From: Collinsella sp.
GTDB taxonomy: Bacteria > Actinomycetota > Coriobacteriia > Coriobacteriales > Coriobacteriaceae
Assembly (NCBI GenBank): GCA_022745215.1
Contig: JAIIWC010000016.1
Coordinates: 1-31,434, forward strand
Reading direction: 5' to 3'
DNA: 31,434 nt
Shown here: positions 20,713 through 29,715 of the stretch, piece by piece
How the letters are laid out: the number at the start of each line of letters is the position of its first letter
Position numbering within the stretch: the first letter of the stretch is position 1
Notes under the pieces: model-generated
Seen by the model: the letters and a program-made list of their open reading frames with translations, nothing else
What the model was told of the DNA's origin: nothing
The model's database searches: none
Program-made: the position numbers and the translations under genes

Positions 20713-21576
20713 CTATTGTACGCCGTTGGGATAGGCAATGCGCGCGGCAAGGCACTCAAGTGCCAGCACCAGGGCAAAGCCGCAGCTCACGTCAGTCAAA
20801 AAGTGCGCACCGATCACGATGCGGCCAAACGCGACGAGTGCCGCGACCACAGCCGCCGTCCAAAAGACCACACGGCGGCGCGACGGTTTTTCCTTAAAGG
20901 CCGCCGCGGGAAGCCCGGCGAGCATAAGGCCGATCGCCGCGTGCGCCGTGTGCCCACTCGCAAACGACTTAAAGCCGTCCTTGATCACGCCGGCAGCGAT
21001 ATAGGCCCACTTGTCGGGGTTACCGATCACCCACCACGGCTGAAAATCGAGTCCCTGCGTTACCTCGATCACGCGCATGCGCGGGCGCGACCACAGCGGC
21101 TTGACGATCACGTTGAGGATGATGGCTTGGGCAACCCATACGGCAAGCACCATCAGTGCCCAGCGCGTGAGCTCGTCGGGGTCGGTGTCGCGCGTGAGGC
21201 GATAGACGATAAGGTTGGCAGCGATGACCAGCACAAACGTCAGCACCAGCTGAGCCGCGACGAGTTTGCCGCCAACCCGCAGGGACGAAATAATCTCGTA
21301 GCCGGCCAAGCCAACATTGACGAGGATGCCGAGCACGGCGAGCCATTTGCTCCCCCTGGAGTCGAGACGCGCCGCGCGCACGAGCATGACGCCCGCGATG
21401 CTCGCCGTCAGCTCGAACGGCAGCTCGCCGGCGGCCTCGATAAAGCGGCCGTACATGCTGCCGATGTTGAACAGCGCGCTCGAGATCTGGTAATCGAAGA
21501 AGCTGCCCACGCCCAGACAAAGGCACAGGACAACCGCGATAATGGCGACATCTTTCTTATAGATGTATCCGAACAT
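20713..21576 (-). CDS. PAP2-family membrane phosphatase
   Basis: The 287-residue protein has about six membrane helices. The three PAP2 motifs are present: K159...R166-P (KPLWSRPR), S207-G-H209 (ASGHTAH), and R252...H258...D262 (GRIVIGAHFLTD). Enzymes of this class remove phosphate from lipids such as undecaprenyl diphosphate or phosphatidic acid at the outer membrane face. The substrate is not readable. ATG 21576 has AAAGGA upstream; the frame extends to 21807 but that part overlaps mfd and element B. It lies downstream of mfd on the same strand. Confidence 0.88.
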   Translation of the reverse strand: MFGYIYKKDVAIIAVVLCLCLGVGSFFDYQISSALFNIGSMYGRFIEAAGELPFELTASIAGVMLVRAARLDSRGSKWLAVLGILVNVGLAGYEIISSLRVGGKLVAAQLVLTFVLVIAANLIVYRLTRDTDPDELTRWALMVLAVWVAQAIILNVIVKPLWSRPRMRVIEVTQGLDFQPWWVIGNPDKWAYIAAGVIKDGFKSFASGHTAHAAIGLMLAGLPAAAFKEKPSRRRVVFWTAAVVAALVAFGRIVIGAHFLTDVSCGFALVLALECLAARIAYPNGVQ

Positions 21577-21667
21577 GCTTTCCTTTCGGTCGGGCGAAGG
21601 GTCGACCCGCAACGTGGTGGGGCAAAAATAGCTTTGTCCCATAAATACCCTTACAGGTTGAGCATAA

Positions 21668-21785
21668 GTGAGCGAAAACGTTCCATTTGTGGCAAGGTGG
21701 CCCGAAGGAGGAGGGAAGCGTACTTGCGTACGCGACCGACGAGTGAGGGTCAGATTGCCCAAATGGAGCGTTTGCAGCGTCGACC
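21668..21785. other. Structured intergenic element, copy B
   Basis: It starts GTGAGCGAAAA and ends TTTGCAGCGTCGACC. The outer helix (21676-21689/21760-21773, one G-T) is followed by a bulged T, then GGCAA/TTGCC, an internal loop, CCC/GGG (21701-21703/21747-21749), and a central hairpin GCGTAC-TTGC-GTACGC. It ends 2 nt from the mfd stop codon. On the minus strand it finishes GTTTTCGCTCAC, so it might also terminate mfd transcripts. Confidence 0.65.
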
Positions 21786-21787
21786 CG

Positions 21788-24700
21788 TTAGTCGTCGTCG
21801 CTGGCACCCAACTGCTGCAGCAGCATGAGCGCCGCCGCCACCGGGCCGGTGCCGTCGTTGGCGTCGAGGCCGCGACCCAGGCCGCTGCCCGCGCCAGCGC
21901 CCGCCTTGTAGGGCACCGACAGCTTGCGGCTCTTGGGAAAGTTCACCGCACCGTAGCGGGTCTTAAGCTCAAAGGCCACCTTCTTGGGCACGTCGACGCC
22001 CAAAAACGTGATGCGCCCGCCGCTGAGCGTAACGCTCTCGAGCCCCAGGCGCTCGCCGCGAATGCGGATGCGCGCGCGGTTGAACAGGTTGAGTCCCGCC
22101 AAGGGCAGCTCGCCATGCGCGGCCTCGGTCTCTTCCTGCACTTCGTCGATGCTCTCCAGGTCCTCGGCCGCCGCGAGCTTGCGGTACACGAGCACGCGCT
22201 GGTCCACCGCCGGCATGTACTCCTCGGACAAGAAGTAGTCGGCCGGCAGGTTGATGCCCACATTCGCCGCCTCCACGCCGGCATCGTCATCGCCGCGTGC
22301 CTCGGCTACGGCCTGTCCCAGCATCTGCGTAAACAGGTCAAAGCCCACACTCGACAGGTTACCGTGCTGCTCGGCACCCATGAGCGAACCGGCACCACGG
22401 ATCTCCAGGTCGCGCATGGCGATGCGCATGCCGCTGCCCAGGTCCTGGAACTCGGAAAGTGCGGTCAGGCGCGCCGTCGCCTCCTCGGTGAGCGGCAGCT
22501 CGCCCGGGAACATAAAGTACGCGTAGGCCTGCGTGGCAGAGCGGCCCACACGGCCCTTGAGCTGGTAGAGCTGTGCCAGACCCAGGCGCTGCGAGTCCTC
22601 GATGATCAGTGTGTTGGCGGTCGAGTTGTCGATGCCGCTCTCCACGATGGTCGTGGCGATGAGCACATCGATCTTTTTGGTCGCGAACTCGATCATCACG
22701 TCCTCGACCTCGCGCGGGCTCATCTTGCCGTGCGCCACGCCCACGCGCGCCTCGGGCGCGGCCTCGTGCACGCGTGCCACGGCGTCGTCGATGGTCTTGA
22801 CGCGGTTGGACACGTAGTACACCTGTCCGCCGCGACCCACCTCCAGACGAATCGCCGCACTCACCACGTCGGGGTCGTACTCCCCCACGTGCACGATCAC
22901 GGGGCGACGTCCGGTGGGCGGCGTGGTGATCAGGCTCATGTCGCGCACGCCGCTCGTGGCCATCTGCATGGTTCGCGGAATCGGCGTTGCCGAAAGCGTG
23001 AGCACGTCAATCTGCTCACGCAGGTTCTTGAGCTGCTCCTTATGCTGCACGCCAAAGCGCTGCTCCTCGTCGATGATCACCAGGCCCAGGTTCTTGGGGT
23101 TCACGTCGGCCGAAAGCAGACGGTGCGTGCCGATAAGCACGTCAATCGTGCCCTCGGCAAACGCCTTAAGCGCGCGCTTTTGCTGCGCCGGGGTGCGGAA
23201 GCGGCTGAGCACCTCGACCTCCAGGCCAAACGGGGCAAAGCGCTCAAAGAACGTCTCGTAGTGCTGCTGGGCCAGAATGGTCGTGGGGCAGAGCACCATG
23301 ACCTGACGGCCGGAATCCACGCACTTAAAGGCCGCGCGCAGGGCGACCTCGGTCTTGCCGAAGCCCACGTCGCCGCACAGCAGGCGGTCCATGGGCTTGG
23401 GCGCCTCCATGTCGGCCTTAATGTCGGCGATGGCCTCCAGCTGGTCGCGCGTCTCGTCGTAAGGGAAGCTCTGCTCCATCTCGATCTGCTCGGGCGTGTC
23501 GGGCGGGCAGGCGATACCGGCGATCGACGAGCGGCGCGTATACAGATCGACCAGGTCAAACGCCAGCTTTTTGGCGTTCTTGCGCGCCTTGTTGGTGGCA
23601 CGCGTCCAGTCGGCAGTGTTGAGTCTGGTCAGACGCGGCTTGTCGCCGTCGGGACCAACATAGCGCGTGATGCGGTCGACCTGCTCCAACGGCACGTAGA
23701 GCTTGTCGCCGTCGGCATATTCCAGCAAAAAGTAGTCGCGTTCCTTGCCGCCCACTTCCTGGCGCGCGATCTCGCTAAAGAGCGCGATGCCATGGGTGGC
23801 GTGCACCACGTAGTCACCCGGCTTAAACGGGAAGGTAATCTGCGTAATGTCCACCTTGCGGCGGCTGCGCGCGCGGTTGGCATCCATGCGGGCATTGAGG
23901 TCGGCGATCGAGAACACGGCCAGGTTGGCATCGGGCACCACCACGCCCTGTGGCAGGGCGGCATCGACAAAGGTCACGCGTCCGCGCGAGATGGTGGGCA
24001 CGGCGGCACCGGCGGCAGCCTGGGCGGCACCCGCCTCGAGCGAGCGGGCGTTGAGCGCGTCGGCCTTACGCTCGCGAATGGAAGCATGGGCCTCCTGGCG
24101 TGCGGCACGGTCGGCGGAATCCGCCGCTGCCACGCGCACGCGGTCGCCGATAGCGCCGGAATTTTCGGGCGCGGCCGTCAGCGACTCCTCAAAGGTAATG
24201 CCCTCGTCGCCAAAGGTGAGCTCCATCGACTCACGCGCACCGCGGTCGGGAATGGCAAACACGCAGGCGTAGCGCTTGCCCACGACTTCCTGAATGCGCG
24301 TCATAAAGCGGTTGTCCGAGCCCGCAATGGCCGGCTGCTCAATCTTGAGCTCTGCCGTAACCGCGCCGCCGGCGCGAATCAGGCTCACGTAGTTAAGGCG
24401 CTGCTGAGCACCAAAGTCGAGTTGCTGGGCACGCACGTACAGGCCGTCCAGACGGTCGACCCCTGCCTCGCCAGCGCGCGCCTCGATATCCTCGTAGGCG
24501 CGCAGGCAGTCGTCGAACAGCGAGCGCGGCTCGGACAGCACCACGAGTGCCTTGCCGCTCACATGCGACAGCGGGCTCACGGTCTGGCCGTACATCACCG
24601 GCAAAAAGCGGTCGAGCTCGGGCGTGACGATGCGCGCATCCACCATCTCGAGCAGCGCCGCCAACTTGCTGTCGTCCTGGCTGGCGCGGTAGAGCGCCAC

Positions 24701-25420
24701 ATGCATGTTGTGGACGGCGTCGTCGGTGAGTGCGAGCTCGCGACAGGGAAAGATCTCGATGCTGTCCTCGTTGCCGATGGTCTGGCCCGTGGAACTCACC
24801 ATGCGGCGGATACGGTCGATCTCGTCGCCGAAAAACTCGATGCGCACGGGCGCCTTTTCCTGTGCGGGAAACACCTCGACGGTGTCGCCGTGCACGCGGA
24901 ACAGGCCGGGTGCATCGGCGGCGCCGGCATTGGTGTAGCCCATGCCCACCAGGCGCTGCGGCACCTCGTCAAAAGGGATCTCCTCGCCCACCGCAAAGGT
25001 CGTGGACTCCCAGTAGCGGCTCTCGACCGGCGGCACGCAGCGCAGCAGTGCGCGGGCCGAGGCGACCATAATGCAGTTGTCGCCGCGCACGATGCGCCCG
25101 AGCGCCTCGCAGCGTTGCGCCACCACGGCGTCGTCGGGCGCCTGCTCGCGCCACGGATAGTCCTTGCGCTCGGGGAAGCGGCACACGTGCGCCAGCCCCA
25201 CATAGGCGGCAAAGCTGCGGGCGGCACGATCGGCCGCGTCCTCGCCGCTCACAATGTAGACCGTGGGGCGCGGACGGCGCGCAAACTGGGCGGCGGCCAT
25301 AAGCGTGCGACCCGACTGAGACACGGCCAGCGTCACGTCCTCGCCAGAATCGAGCCCGGCCTCGACGGTCTGCAGCGCCTCGGCAGTGTAGAGCTGCGCG
25401 GCTATACGGTGAATGAGCAT
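21788..25420 (-). CDS. mfd: Transcription-repair coupling factor Mfd
   Basis: The 1210-residue protein has the length and order of Mfd. There is a UvrB-like N-terminal module (about 1-350, with YIVSGEDAADRAARSFAAYVG and VHGDTVEVFP). An RNA-polymerase-interacting domain follows near 500-560 (FKPGDYVVHATHGIALF). The RecG-like helicase motor has Walker A GFGKTE near 685 and DEEQRFG near 780, with GRVGRS in motif VI. A C-terminal D7 domain closes it. Mfd removes stalled RNA polymerase and recruits UvrA. The ATG at 25420 is preceded by GGAGGAAC; an upstream in-frame ATG at 25447 lacks one. Asp-rich end ASDDD. Confidence 0.96.
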   Translation of the reverse strand: MLIHRIAAQLYTAEALQTVEAGLDSGEDVTLAVSQSGRTLMAAAQFARRPRPTVYIVSGEDAADRAARSFAAYVGLAHVCRFPERKDYPWREQAPDDAVVAQRCEALGRIVRGDNCIMVASARALLRCVPPVESRYWESTTFAVGEEIPFDEVPQRLVGMGYTNAGAADAPGLFRVHGDTVEVFPAQEKAPVRIEFFGDEIDRIRRMVSSTGQTIGNEDSIEIFPCRELALTDDAVHNMHVALYRASQDDSKLAALLEMVDARIVTPELDRFLPVMYGQTVSPLSHVSGKALVVLSEPRSLFDDCLRAYEDIEARAGEAGVDRLDGLYVRAQQLDFGAQQRLNYVSLIRAGGAVTAELKIEQPAIAGSDNRFMTRIQEVVGKRYACVFAIPDRGARESMELTFGDEGITFEESLTAAPENSGAIGDRVRVAAADSADRAARQEAHASIRERKADALNARSLEAGAAQAAAGAAVPTISRGRVTFVDAALPQGVVVPDANLAVFSIADLNARMDANRARSRRKVDITQITFPFKPGDYVVHATHGIALFSEIARQEVGGKERDYFLLEYADGDKLYVPLEQVDRITRYVGPDGDKPRLTRLNTADWTRATNKARKNAKKLAFDLVDLYTRRSSIAGIACPPDTPEQIEMEQSFPYDETRDQLEAIADIKADMEAPKPMDRLLCGDVGFGKTEVALRAAFKCVDSGRQVMVLCPTTILAQQHYETFFERFAPFGLEVEVLSRFRTPAQQKRALKAFAEGTIDVLIGTHRLLSADVNPKNLGLVIIDEEQRFGVQHKEQLKNLREQIDVLTLSATPIPRTMQMATSGVRDMSLITTPPTGRRPVIVHVGEYDPDVVSAAIRLEVGRGGQVYYVSNRVKTIDDAVARVHEAAPEARVGVAHGKMSPREVEDVMIEFATKKIDVLIATTIVESGIDNSTANTLIIEDSQRLGLAQLYQLKGRVGRSATQAYAYFMFPGELPLTEEATARLTALSEFQDLGSGMRIAMRDLEIRGAGSLMGAEQHGNLSSVGFDLFTQMLGQAVAEARGDDDAGVEAANVGINLPADYFLSEEYMPAVDQRVLVYRKLAAAEDLESIDEVQEETEAAHGELPLAGLNLFNRARIRIRGERLGLESVTLSGGRITFLGVDVPKKVAFELKTRYGAVNFPKSRKLSVPYKAGAGAGSGLGRGLDANDGTGPVAAALMLLQQLGASDDD

Positions 25421-25445
25421 GCTGTTCCTCCGGCATCGCAACGCC

Positions 25446-25473
25446 AAAAGCCCGCCGGGGCAAGCTCGGCGGG
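25446..25473 (-). terminator. Terminator-like hairpin in the mfd leader
   Basis: CCCGCCG pairs with CGGCGGG (25451-25457/25467-25473), followed by CTTTT on the minus strand. It lies 25 nt before the mfd ATG and 100 nt after nth. It could end nth transcripts or attenuate mfd. Confidence 0.6.
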
Positions 25474-25577
25474 TCGTTCGTCAAATTCGTTGCCTGTCAT
25501 GGTAGCGCATGGAGAGAACTCCGGCTCAAGGGCAAACCCGGCCCCGCAAAAAACGCCAGACGAAGATGCGTTCCGCC

Positions 25578-26243
25578 CTACCCCGTCACGCGCACGCTGG
25601 GGCACAAATCTGCCAGCGGACACTCGTCGCACTTGGGTTTGCGGGCGTCGCAGATCTCGCGACCGAAGGTAATCCACTGATGGTTGACCGACTCCCAATA
25701 CTCGTGCGGCAAAATCTTAAGCAGATCCTGCTCGGTCTTGAGCGGCTCCTTGGCATGCGTCTTGGGACTCAACATCAGGCGGTGCGCAATGCGGTTGACG
25801 TGCGTGTCCACCGCAATGCCCTCCACGATGCCATACCCCACGTTGAGCACGATGTTCGCCGTCTTGCGTCCCACGCCCGGCAGCTTTACAAGCTCCTTCA
25901 TGTCGGCCGGCACCTCGCCGCCATAGTCGGCGACGATCATCTGCGCGGCCTCGACGGCATGCTTGGCTTTGCTCTTGTAGAAGCCGAGTGACTTGATGGT
26001 GTCTGCCACGTCAGCCACGCTCGCCCCGGCCATGGCCTCGGGCGTGGGCCACTGGGCAAACAGCCGCGGCGTCACCTTGTTGACCTGCGCGTCGGTCGTT
26101 TGTGCCGAGAGTAGCACCGCGATCAGCAGGCGGAAGGGATTCTCGTGGTCCAAAAAGCACTCGACCGGGCCATAGCGACGGTTGAGGCGCTCACACACCT
26201 CGATGGCGCGCTCGCGCTTGGCGGCATTGGTCTCGCGTGGCAT
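25578..26243 (-). CDS. nth: Endonuclease III (DNA glycosylase/AP lyase)
   Basis: The 221-residue protein is a typical Nth. It excises oxidised pyrimidines in base excision repair and nicks the abasic site. The helix-hairpin-helix LPGVGRKTA (121-129) carries the nucleophile K127, and D146 (VDTHVNR) is the catalytic Asp. Four cysteines, C198, C205, C208 and C214, in the C-x6-C-x2-C-x5-C spacing hold the [4Fe-4S] cluster. ATG 26243 is chosen because GAGGAG is well placed; an in-frame start at 26267 is not needed. It sits between the ABC exporter and mfd, all on the minus strand. Confidence 0.95.
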   Translation of the reverse strand: MPRETNAAKRERAIEVCERLNRRYGPVECFLDHENPFRLLIAVLLSAQTTDAQVNKVTPRLFAQWPTPEAMAGASVADVADTIKSLGFYKSKAKHAVEAAQMIVADYGGEVPADMKELVKLPGVGRKTANIVLNVGYGIVEGIAVDTHVNRIAHRLMLSPKTHAKEPLKTEQDLLKILPHEYWESVNHQWITFGREICDARKPKCDECPLADLCPSVRVTG

Positions 26244-26306
26244 AACGACTCCTCGGCTCAACGGCACAATAAACTTATGGGCACAATTGTCCCACGTCCG
26301 AGACGC

Positions 26307-28109
26307 TTACGCCTCCAAGAATGCGCCGGTCTGACGGCTCCACAGGCTTGCGTACTCGCCACCCGCCTCGACGAGCTGCGCATGCGTGCCGTCCTCGACG
26401 ATCTCACCATCGGCCAGCACCACAATGCGGTCGAGCGCCGCCACGGTGGACAGGCGGTGCGCCACCACAATGGAGGTGCGCCCGCGCATCAGGTTTTCGA
26501 GTGCCTCCTGCACCAGCGCCTCGGACTCGCTGTCGAGGGCAGAGGTCGCCTCGTCGAGCACCAGAATCGGCGCGTCGGTGAGAATCGCGCGGGCGATAGC
26601 CACGCGCTGGCGCTGACCACCCGAAAGCTTGACGCCGCGCTCGCCCACCATGGTGTCAAAGCCATGGGGCAAGCGGTCGATAAACTCAGTCGCGTTGGCC
26701 AGGCGCGCAGCCTCGCGAATCTGCTCGTCGGTAGCGTCGGGGCGACCGTAGGCGATATTCTCGCGAATGGAGCGATGGAACAGCAGCGCCTCCTGCGGCA
26801 CGTAGGCAACCTGGCGGCGCAGGCTCTGCTGCGTGCAGCGCGAGACATCCTGACCGTCCACGAGCACGCGGCCGCCCTGCACGTCGTCCAGGCGCAGCAA
26901 GAGCTTGGTGAGCGTCGTCTTGCCCGAGCCCGATTTGCCCACCAGGCCCACGCGCTGGCCCGCCGCCACATGAAGTGTCAGGTCATCGAACACGTTCTCG
27001 CCCGCCGCAGCGTCACGGTACGCAAAGCTCAGGTGCTCAAAATCAATCGCGCCCTCGGTTACTTTGAGCTCAGGGGCGTCCGGGTCGTCTGCCACCAAAC
27101 GTGGCTCGTCCAGCACGCGCGTCATCTCGGCCGCATCGCCCAGCGCGCGGTTGATGCGCTGCATCATGGAGCTCACGTAGTTCAGGCGCATGGTGAGGTT
27201 GTACGTATAGGTAAAGATCATGACGAGCGAGCCGGCCGAGATGCCAAACCACGCGTTGCCGCCCGCCACGAACACACTCACCACGGCCATGGTGATGACG
27301 ATAAGGCCCGAGGTCGTAAAGTTGCGCTGCATCATGGCGTGCATCGAGACCGTCTCGGCATCGCGCGCGGCACGATCGGCGGCGTCGAACAGATCGCGTT
27401 CAAAGTCCTCGCGTCCGCAGGTCTTGACGGCCAGGATGTTCGTGACCGCGTCGGAGAGCACACCCGAGAGCTTGTTCTGCGCGGCGGACGTCGCGGCCGA
27501 AAGCGGCATGATGCGCTTATACATAAGCCAGACAAACGCGATGTAGACGACCATGATGCCCACCAGGATCACGGTAAACGTCGGCACCACCGGGGCGAGT
27601 GCGACCACGGTGCAGATGACCGAGGTGATGGTGGGAATGAGCGAATACACCGTCACGTCGACCAGACCCGTGTAGCCGCTCATAAAACGGCTTGTCTGGC
27701 TCACAAGCGATCCGCCAAAGCGGCTGGTATGGAATGTCATGGATTGGTTGGAGAGCGTGTCGAAGCACAGACGCGCCAGGTGATAGTTGCCTGCGATCTC
27801 GAGCTTGTAGACGGTGTAGTCCTGTAACTTGGAGAGGATCTGACCCACCAGGTTAACAAGTACGAGCGCCAGGATATAGGGGCCGAAGACCTCAAACACC
27901 TGGTCGCCCGTCACGGGGCCGGCCTGGACGCGGTCGACGATGAGGGCCATCACATAGGTATTGGCAAACGTGAGCAAAAAGATGTAACCCGCCGACGAGA
28001 ACACCGAGAGAAAGACAATCAGCGGCTGCGTGCGCGTGACGTCCCAAAAACGCTGCAGCGTGCGGCGCACGGTGGAGCGTTTGAGCGGACTGGTGCTTCT
28101 CTGAGACAT
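26307..28109 (-). CDS. ABC exporter, fused permease and ATPase
   Basis: The 600-residue protein has an N-terminal six-helix ABC transmembrane domain (about 25-310) and a nucleotide-binding domain (about 345-590). The latter has Walker A VGKSGSGKTT, Q-loop YVPQEALLFHRS, signature LSGGQRQRVAIARAIL, Walker B ILVLDEATSAL and switch VVAHRLST. Such half-transporters work as dimers, exporting lipids, drugs or peptides; the substrate is unknown. No partner half-transporter is next to it, so a homodimer is likely. ATG 28109 has AAAGGA upstream. The 5' gap holds a small TGAAG-CGCA-CTTCA hairpin (28156-28169). Confidence 0.93.
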   Translation of the reverse strand: MSQRSTSPLKRSTVRRTLQRFWDVTRTQPLIVFLSVFSSAGYIFLLTFANTYVMALIVDRVQAGPVTGDQVFEVFGPYILALVLVNLVGQILSKLQDYTVYKLEIAGNYHLARLCFDTLSNQSMTFHTSRFGGSLVSQTSRFMSGYTGLVDVTVYSLIPTITSVICTVVALAPVVPTFTVILVGIMVVYIAFVWLMYKRIMPLSAATSAAQNKLSGVLSDAVTNILAVKTCGREDFERDLFDAADRAARDAETVSMHAMMQRNFTTSGLIVITMAVVSVFVAGGNAWFGISAGSLVMIFTYTYNLTMRLNYVSSMMQRINRALGDAAEMTRVLDEPRLVADDPDAPELKVTEGAIDFEHLSFAYRDAAAGENVFDDLTLHVAAGQRVGLVGKSGSGKTTLTKLLLRLDDVQGGRVLVDGQDVSRCTQQSLRRQVAYVPQEALLFHRSIRENIAYGRPDATDEQIREAARLANATEFIDRLPHGFDTMVGERGVKLSGGQRQRVAIARAILTDAPILVLDEATSALDSESEALVQEALENLMRGRTSIVVAHRLSTVAALDRIVVLADGEIVEDGTHAQLVEAGGEYASLWSRQTGAFLEA

Positions 28110-28184
28110 GGGCTTCCTTTCGCATCTGATAGGGCGAAACGCCATTGTTGCACATTGAAGCGCACTTCAGGCAAGCACGATGCG

Positions 28185-28226
28185 AAAAGCGGCGGGGCAC
28201 CCGCGTTTACGCCGGCGCCCCACCGT
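28185..28226 (-). terminator. Intrinsic terminator of rmuC
   Basis: A GC-rich imperfect stem around a TAAA loop (minus strand GGGGCGCCGGCG opposite CGCGGGTGCCCC) is followed by GCCGCTTTT. It begins about 11 nt past the rmuC stop codon. Confidence 0.75.
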
Positions 28227-28236
28227 CTTGTTGCAA

Positions 28237-29592
28237 TTAGTCCTCGTCTTCTTGGTCCGCGAGAAGGCTCGCGGACGTGAGTCCCAAGATCTCATCGGCT
28301 TGGTCGGCGTCTTCCAGCGCGTCGATGTCCTTGAGCTTGCGCTCCATAACGTTGGTGCGCGTGGTGATGATGCCCTCGACCGTTTTGCCCGCGGTCTCGA
28401 TCTGCTGCTGGGCGCGGCGCAGCGCCGCCTGATAGCGCGGCAGCTCGGCCTTGACGGCGGAGAGCACGCGCAGCACGTCATCGGTGCGTTTTTGCAACTT
28501 AAACGTCTGGTAGCTCATCTGCAGACTGTTGAGGATGGCCGCCATGGTGCTGGGACCGGCTACGTTGACGTGATAGTCGCGGCCCAGGATCTCGATAAGC
28601 CCGGGGCGGCTGACGATCTCGGCGTACAGCCCCTCAAACGGCACGAACATGATGCCAAAGTTGGTCGTTGCCGGCACACTCAGGTACTTTTCGCAGATGT
28701 CCTTGGCCTCGCGTTTCACCATCATATCAAGCGTCTTGCGCGCTGCGGCGACGGCCTCAGCGTCACCAGACTCCTGGGCGTCGAGCAGATGCTCGTACGC
28801 GTCGCCCGGAAACTTGGAGTCAATCGGCAGCAGCACGGGGTCGCCCTCGTCCACCGGCAGCCTGACAGCAAACTCAACGCGTTCCGAGGCGCCGGGCTTG
28901 GTGGCGACGTTTTCCAGATACTGGTCGGGCGTGAGGATGTCCGCCAGGATTGCACCCAGCTGCACCTCGCCCAAAATGCCACGCGCCTTGACATTGCCCA
29001 GCACGCGCTTAAGGTCGCCCACGCCGGTGGCGATAGACTGCATGTCGCCCAGGCCCTTGTACACGGCCTCGAGCTGGTCGCTCACCTGCTTAAACGATGC
29101 CGACAGTCGGTCGTTGAGCGTACGGGAGAGCTTCTCGTCCACCGTCGCACGCATTTGGTCGAGCTGCACGTTGTTGTCTTTGCGGATGGCGCCCAGCTGA
29201 GCATCGACCGTCTCGCGCACCTTGTCCAGGCGATGCTCGATGCCTTCGCGGTTGGCGCCAAGCTGTTGGGCCGTCTCGCGGCGCAGGTCATCCATACGGT
29301 CGCCGGCCTGCGAGAACTCGCGCGCAATGGTCAGGTAGCGCTGCAGCTCTACGGCGGCGTCGGTCGTCTGCTGCTGCGCGATGGCATTTGCCGTGCGGCG
29401 GGTTTCGGCCAACGCGACGTTCAGGGTGTCGAGCGTGCTGTTGGCCTGCTCGAGCGCTGCCAGCGTTTCCGCGCTACTGTCGCCACGCTCCCGCAGCTCG
29501 GCACGCAGGCTCTTGAGCTGGAGGGCGCAAGCCACAGCAACCCCCACCGCCACCAAGGCGATCACAACAAGCGCAATATCAATAGCAGACAT
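28237..29592 (-). CDS. rmuC: DNA recombination protein RmuC
   Basis: The 451-residue protein has one N-terminal membrane helix (about 6-26, IDIALVVIALVAVGVAVAC). A long coiled-coil region follows (about 27-165, rich in Ala, Leu, Glu, Arg, Gln). The RmuC nuclease-like core is at about 170-390, with RGILGEVQLGAILADIL, DSKFPGDAYEHLL and FVPFEGLYAEI. RmuC limits DNA inversions at short inverted repeats. That role is notable given the many inverted repeats here, but no link is shown. ATG 29592 is preferred to the upstream 29625 because GGCGGAG precedes it and the helix then starts at once. Confidence 0.92.
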   Translation of the reverse strand: MSAIDIALVVIALVAVGVAVACALQLKSLRAELRERGDSSAETLAALEQANSTLDTLNVALAETRRTANAIAQQQTTDAAVELQRYLTIAREFSQAGDRMDDLRRETAQQLGANREGIEHRLDKVRETVDAQLGAIRKDNNVQLDQMRATVDEKLSRTLNDRLSASFKQVSDQLEAVYKGLGDMQSIATGVGDLKRVLGNVKARGILGEVQLGAILADILTPDQYLENVATKPGASERVEFAVRLPVDEGDPVLLPIDSKFPGDAYEHLLDAQESGDAEAVAAARKTLDMMVKREAKDICEKYLSVPATTNFGIMFVPFEGLYAEIVSRPGLIEILGRDYHVNVAGPSTMAAILNSLQMSYQTFKLQKRTDDVLRVLSAVKAELPRYQAALRRAQQQIETAGKTVEGIITTRTNVMERKLKDIDALEDADQADEILGLTSASLLADQEDED

Positions 29593-29715
29593 AAACTCCG
29601 CCCAACAAACCCAATCGAGCACCAATCAAAACCGCGATCAATCTTACCCTGTCAAACGCAGCTCATGTCCAATCGAGCGCAGACAAGTTACCTTTGCGCT
29701 ATGGGTGCTGGTCCG

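Noticed and set aside
21577..21807. N-terminal extension of the PAP2 protein to 21807
   Set aside because: It would translate structured element B and overlap the mfd 3' end. ATG 21576 has AAAGGA and leads into the first membrane helix.
21668..25672. 1334-codon open frame on the plus strand opposite mfd
   Set aside because: It is the antisense shadow of mfd, whose helicase motifs are unmistakable. High GC third positions keep the opposite frame open. It has no recognisable domain.
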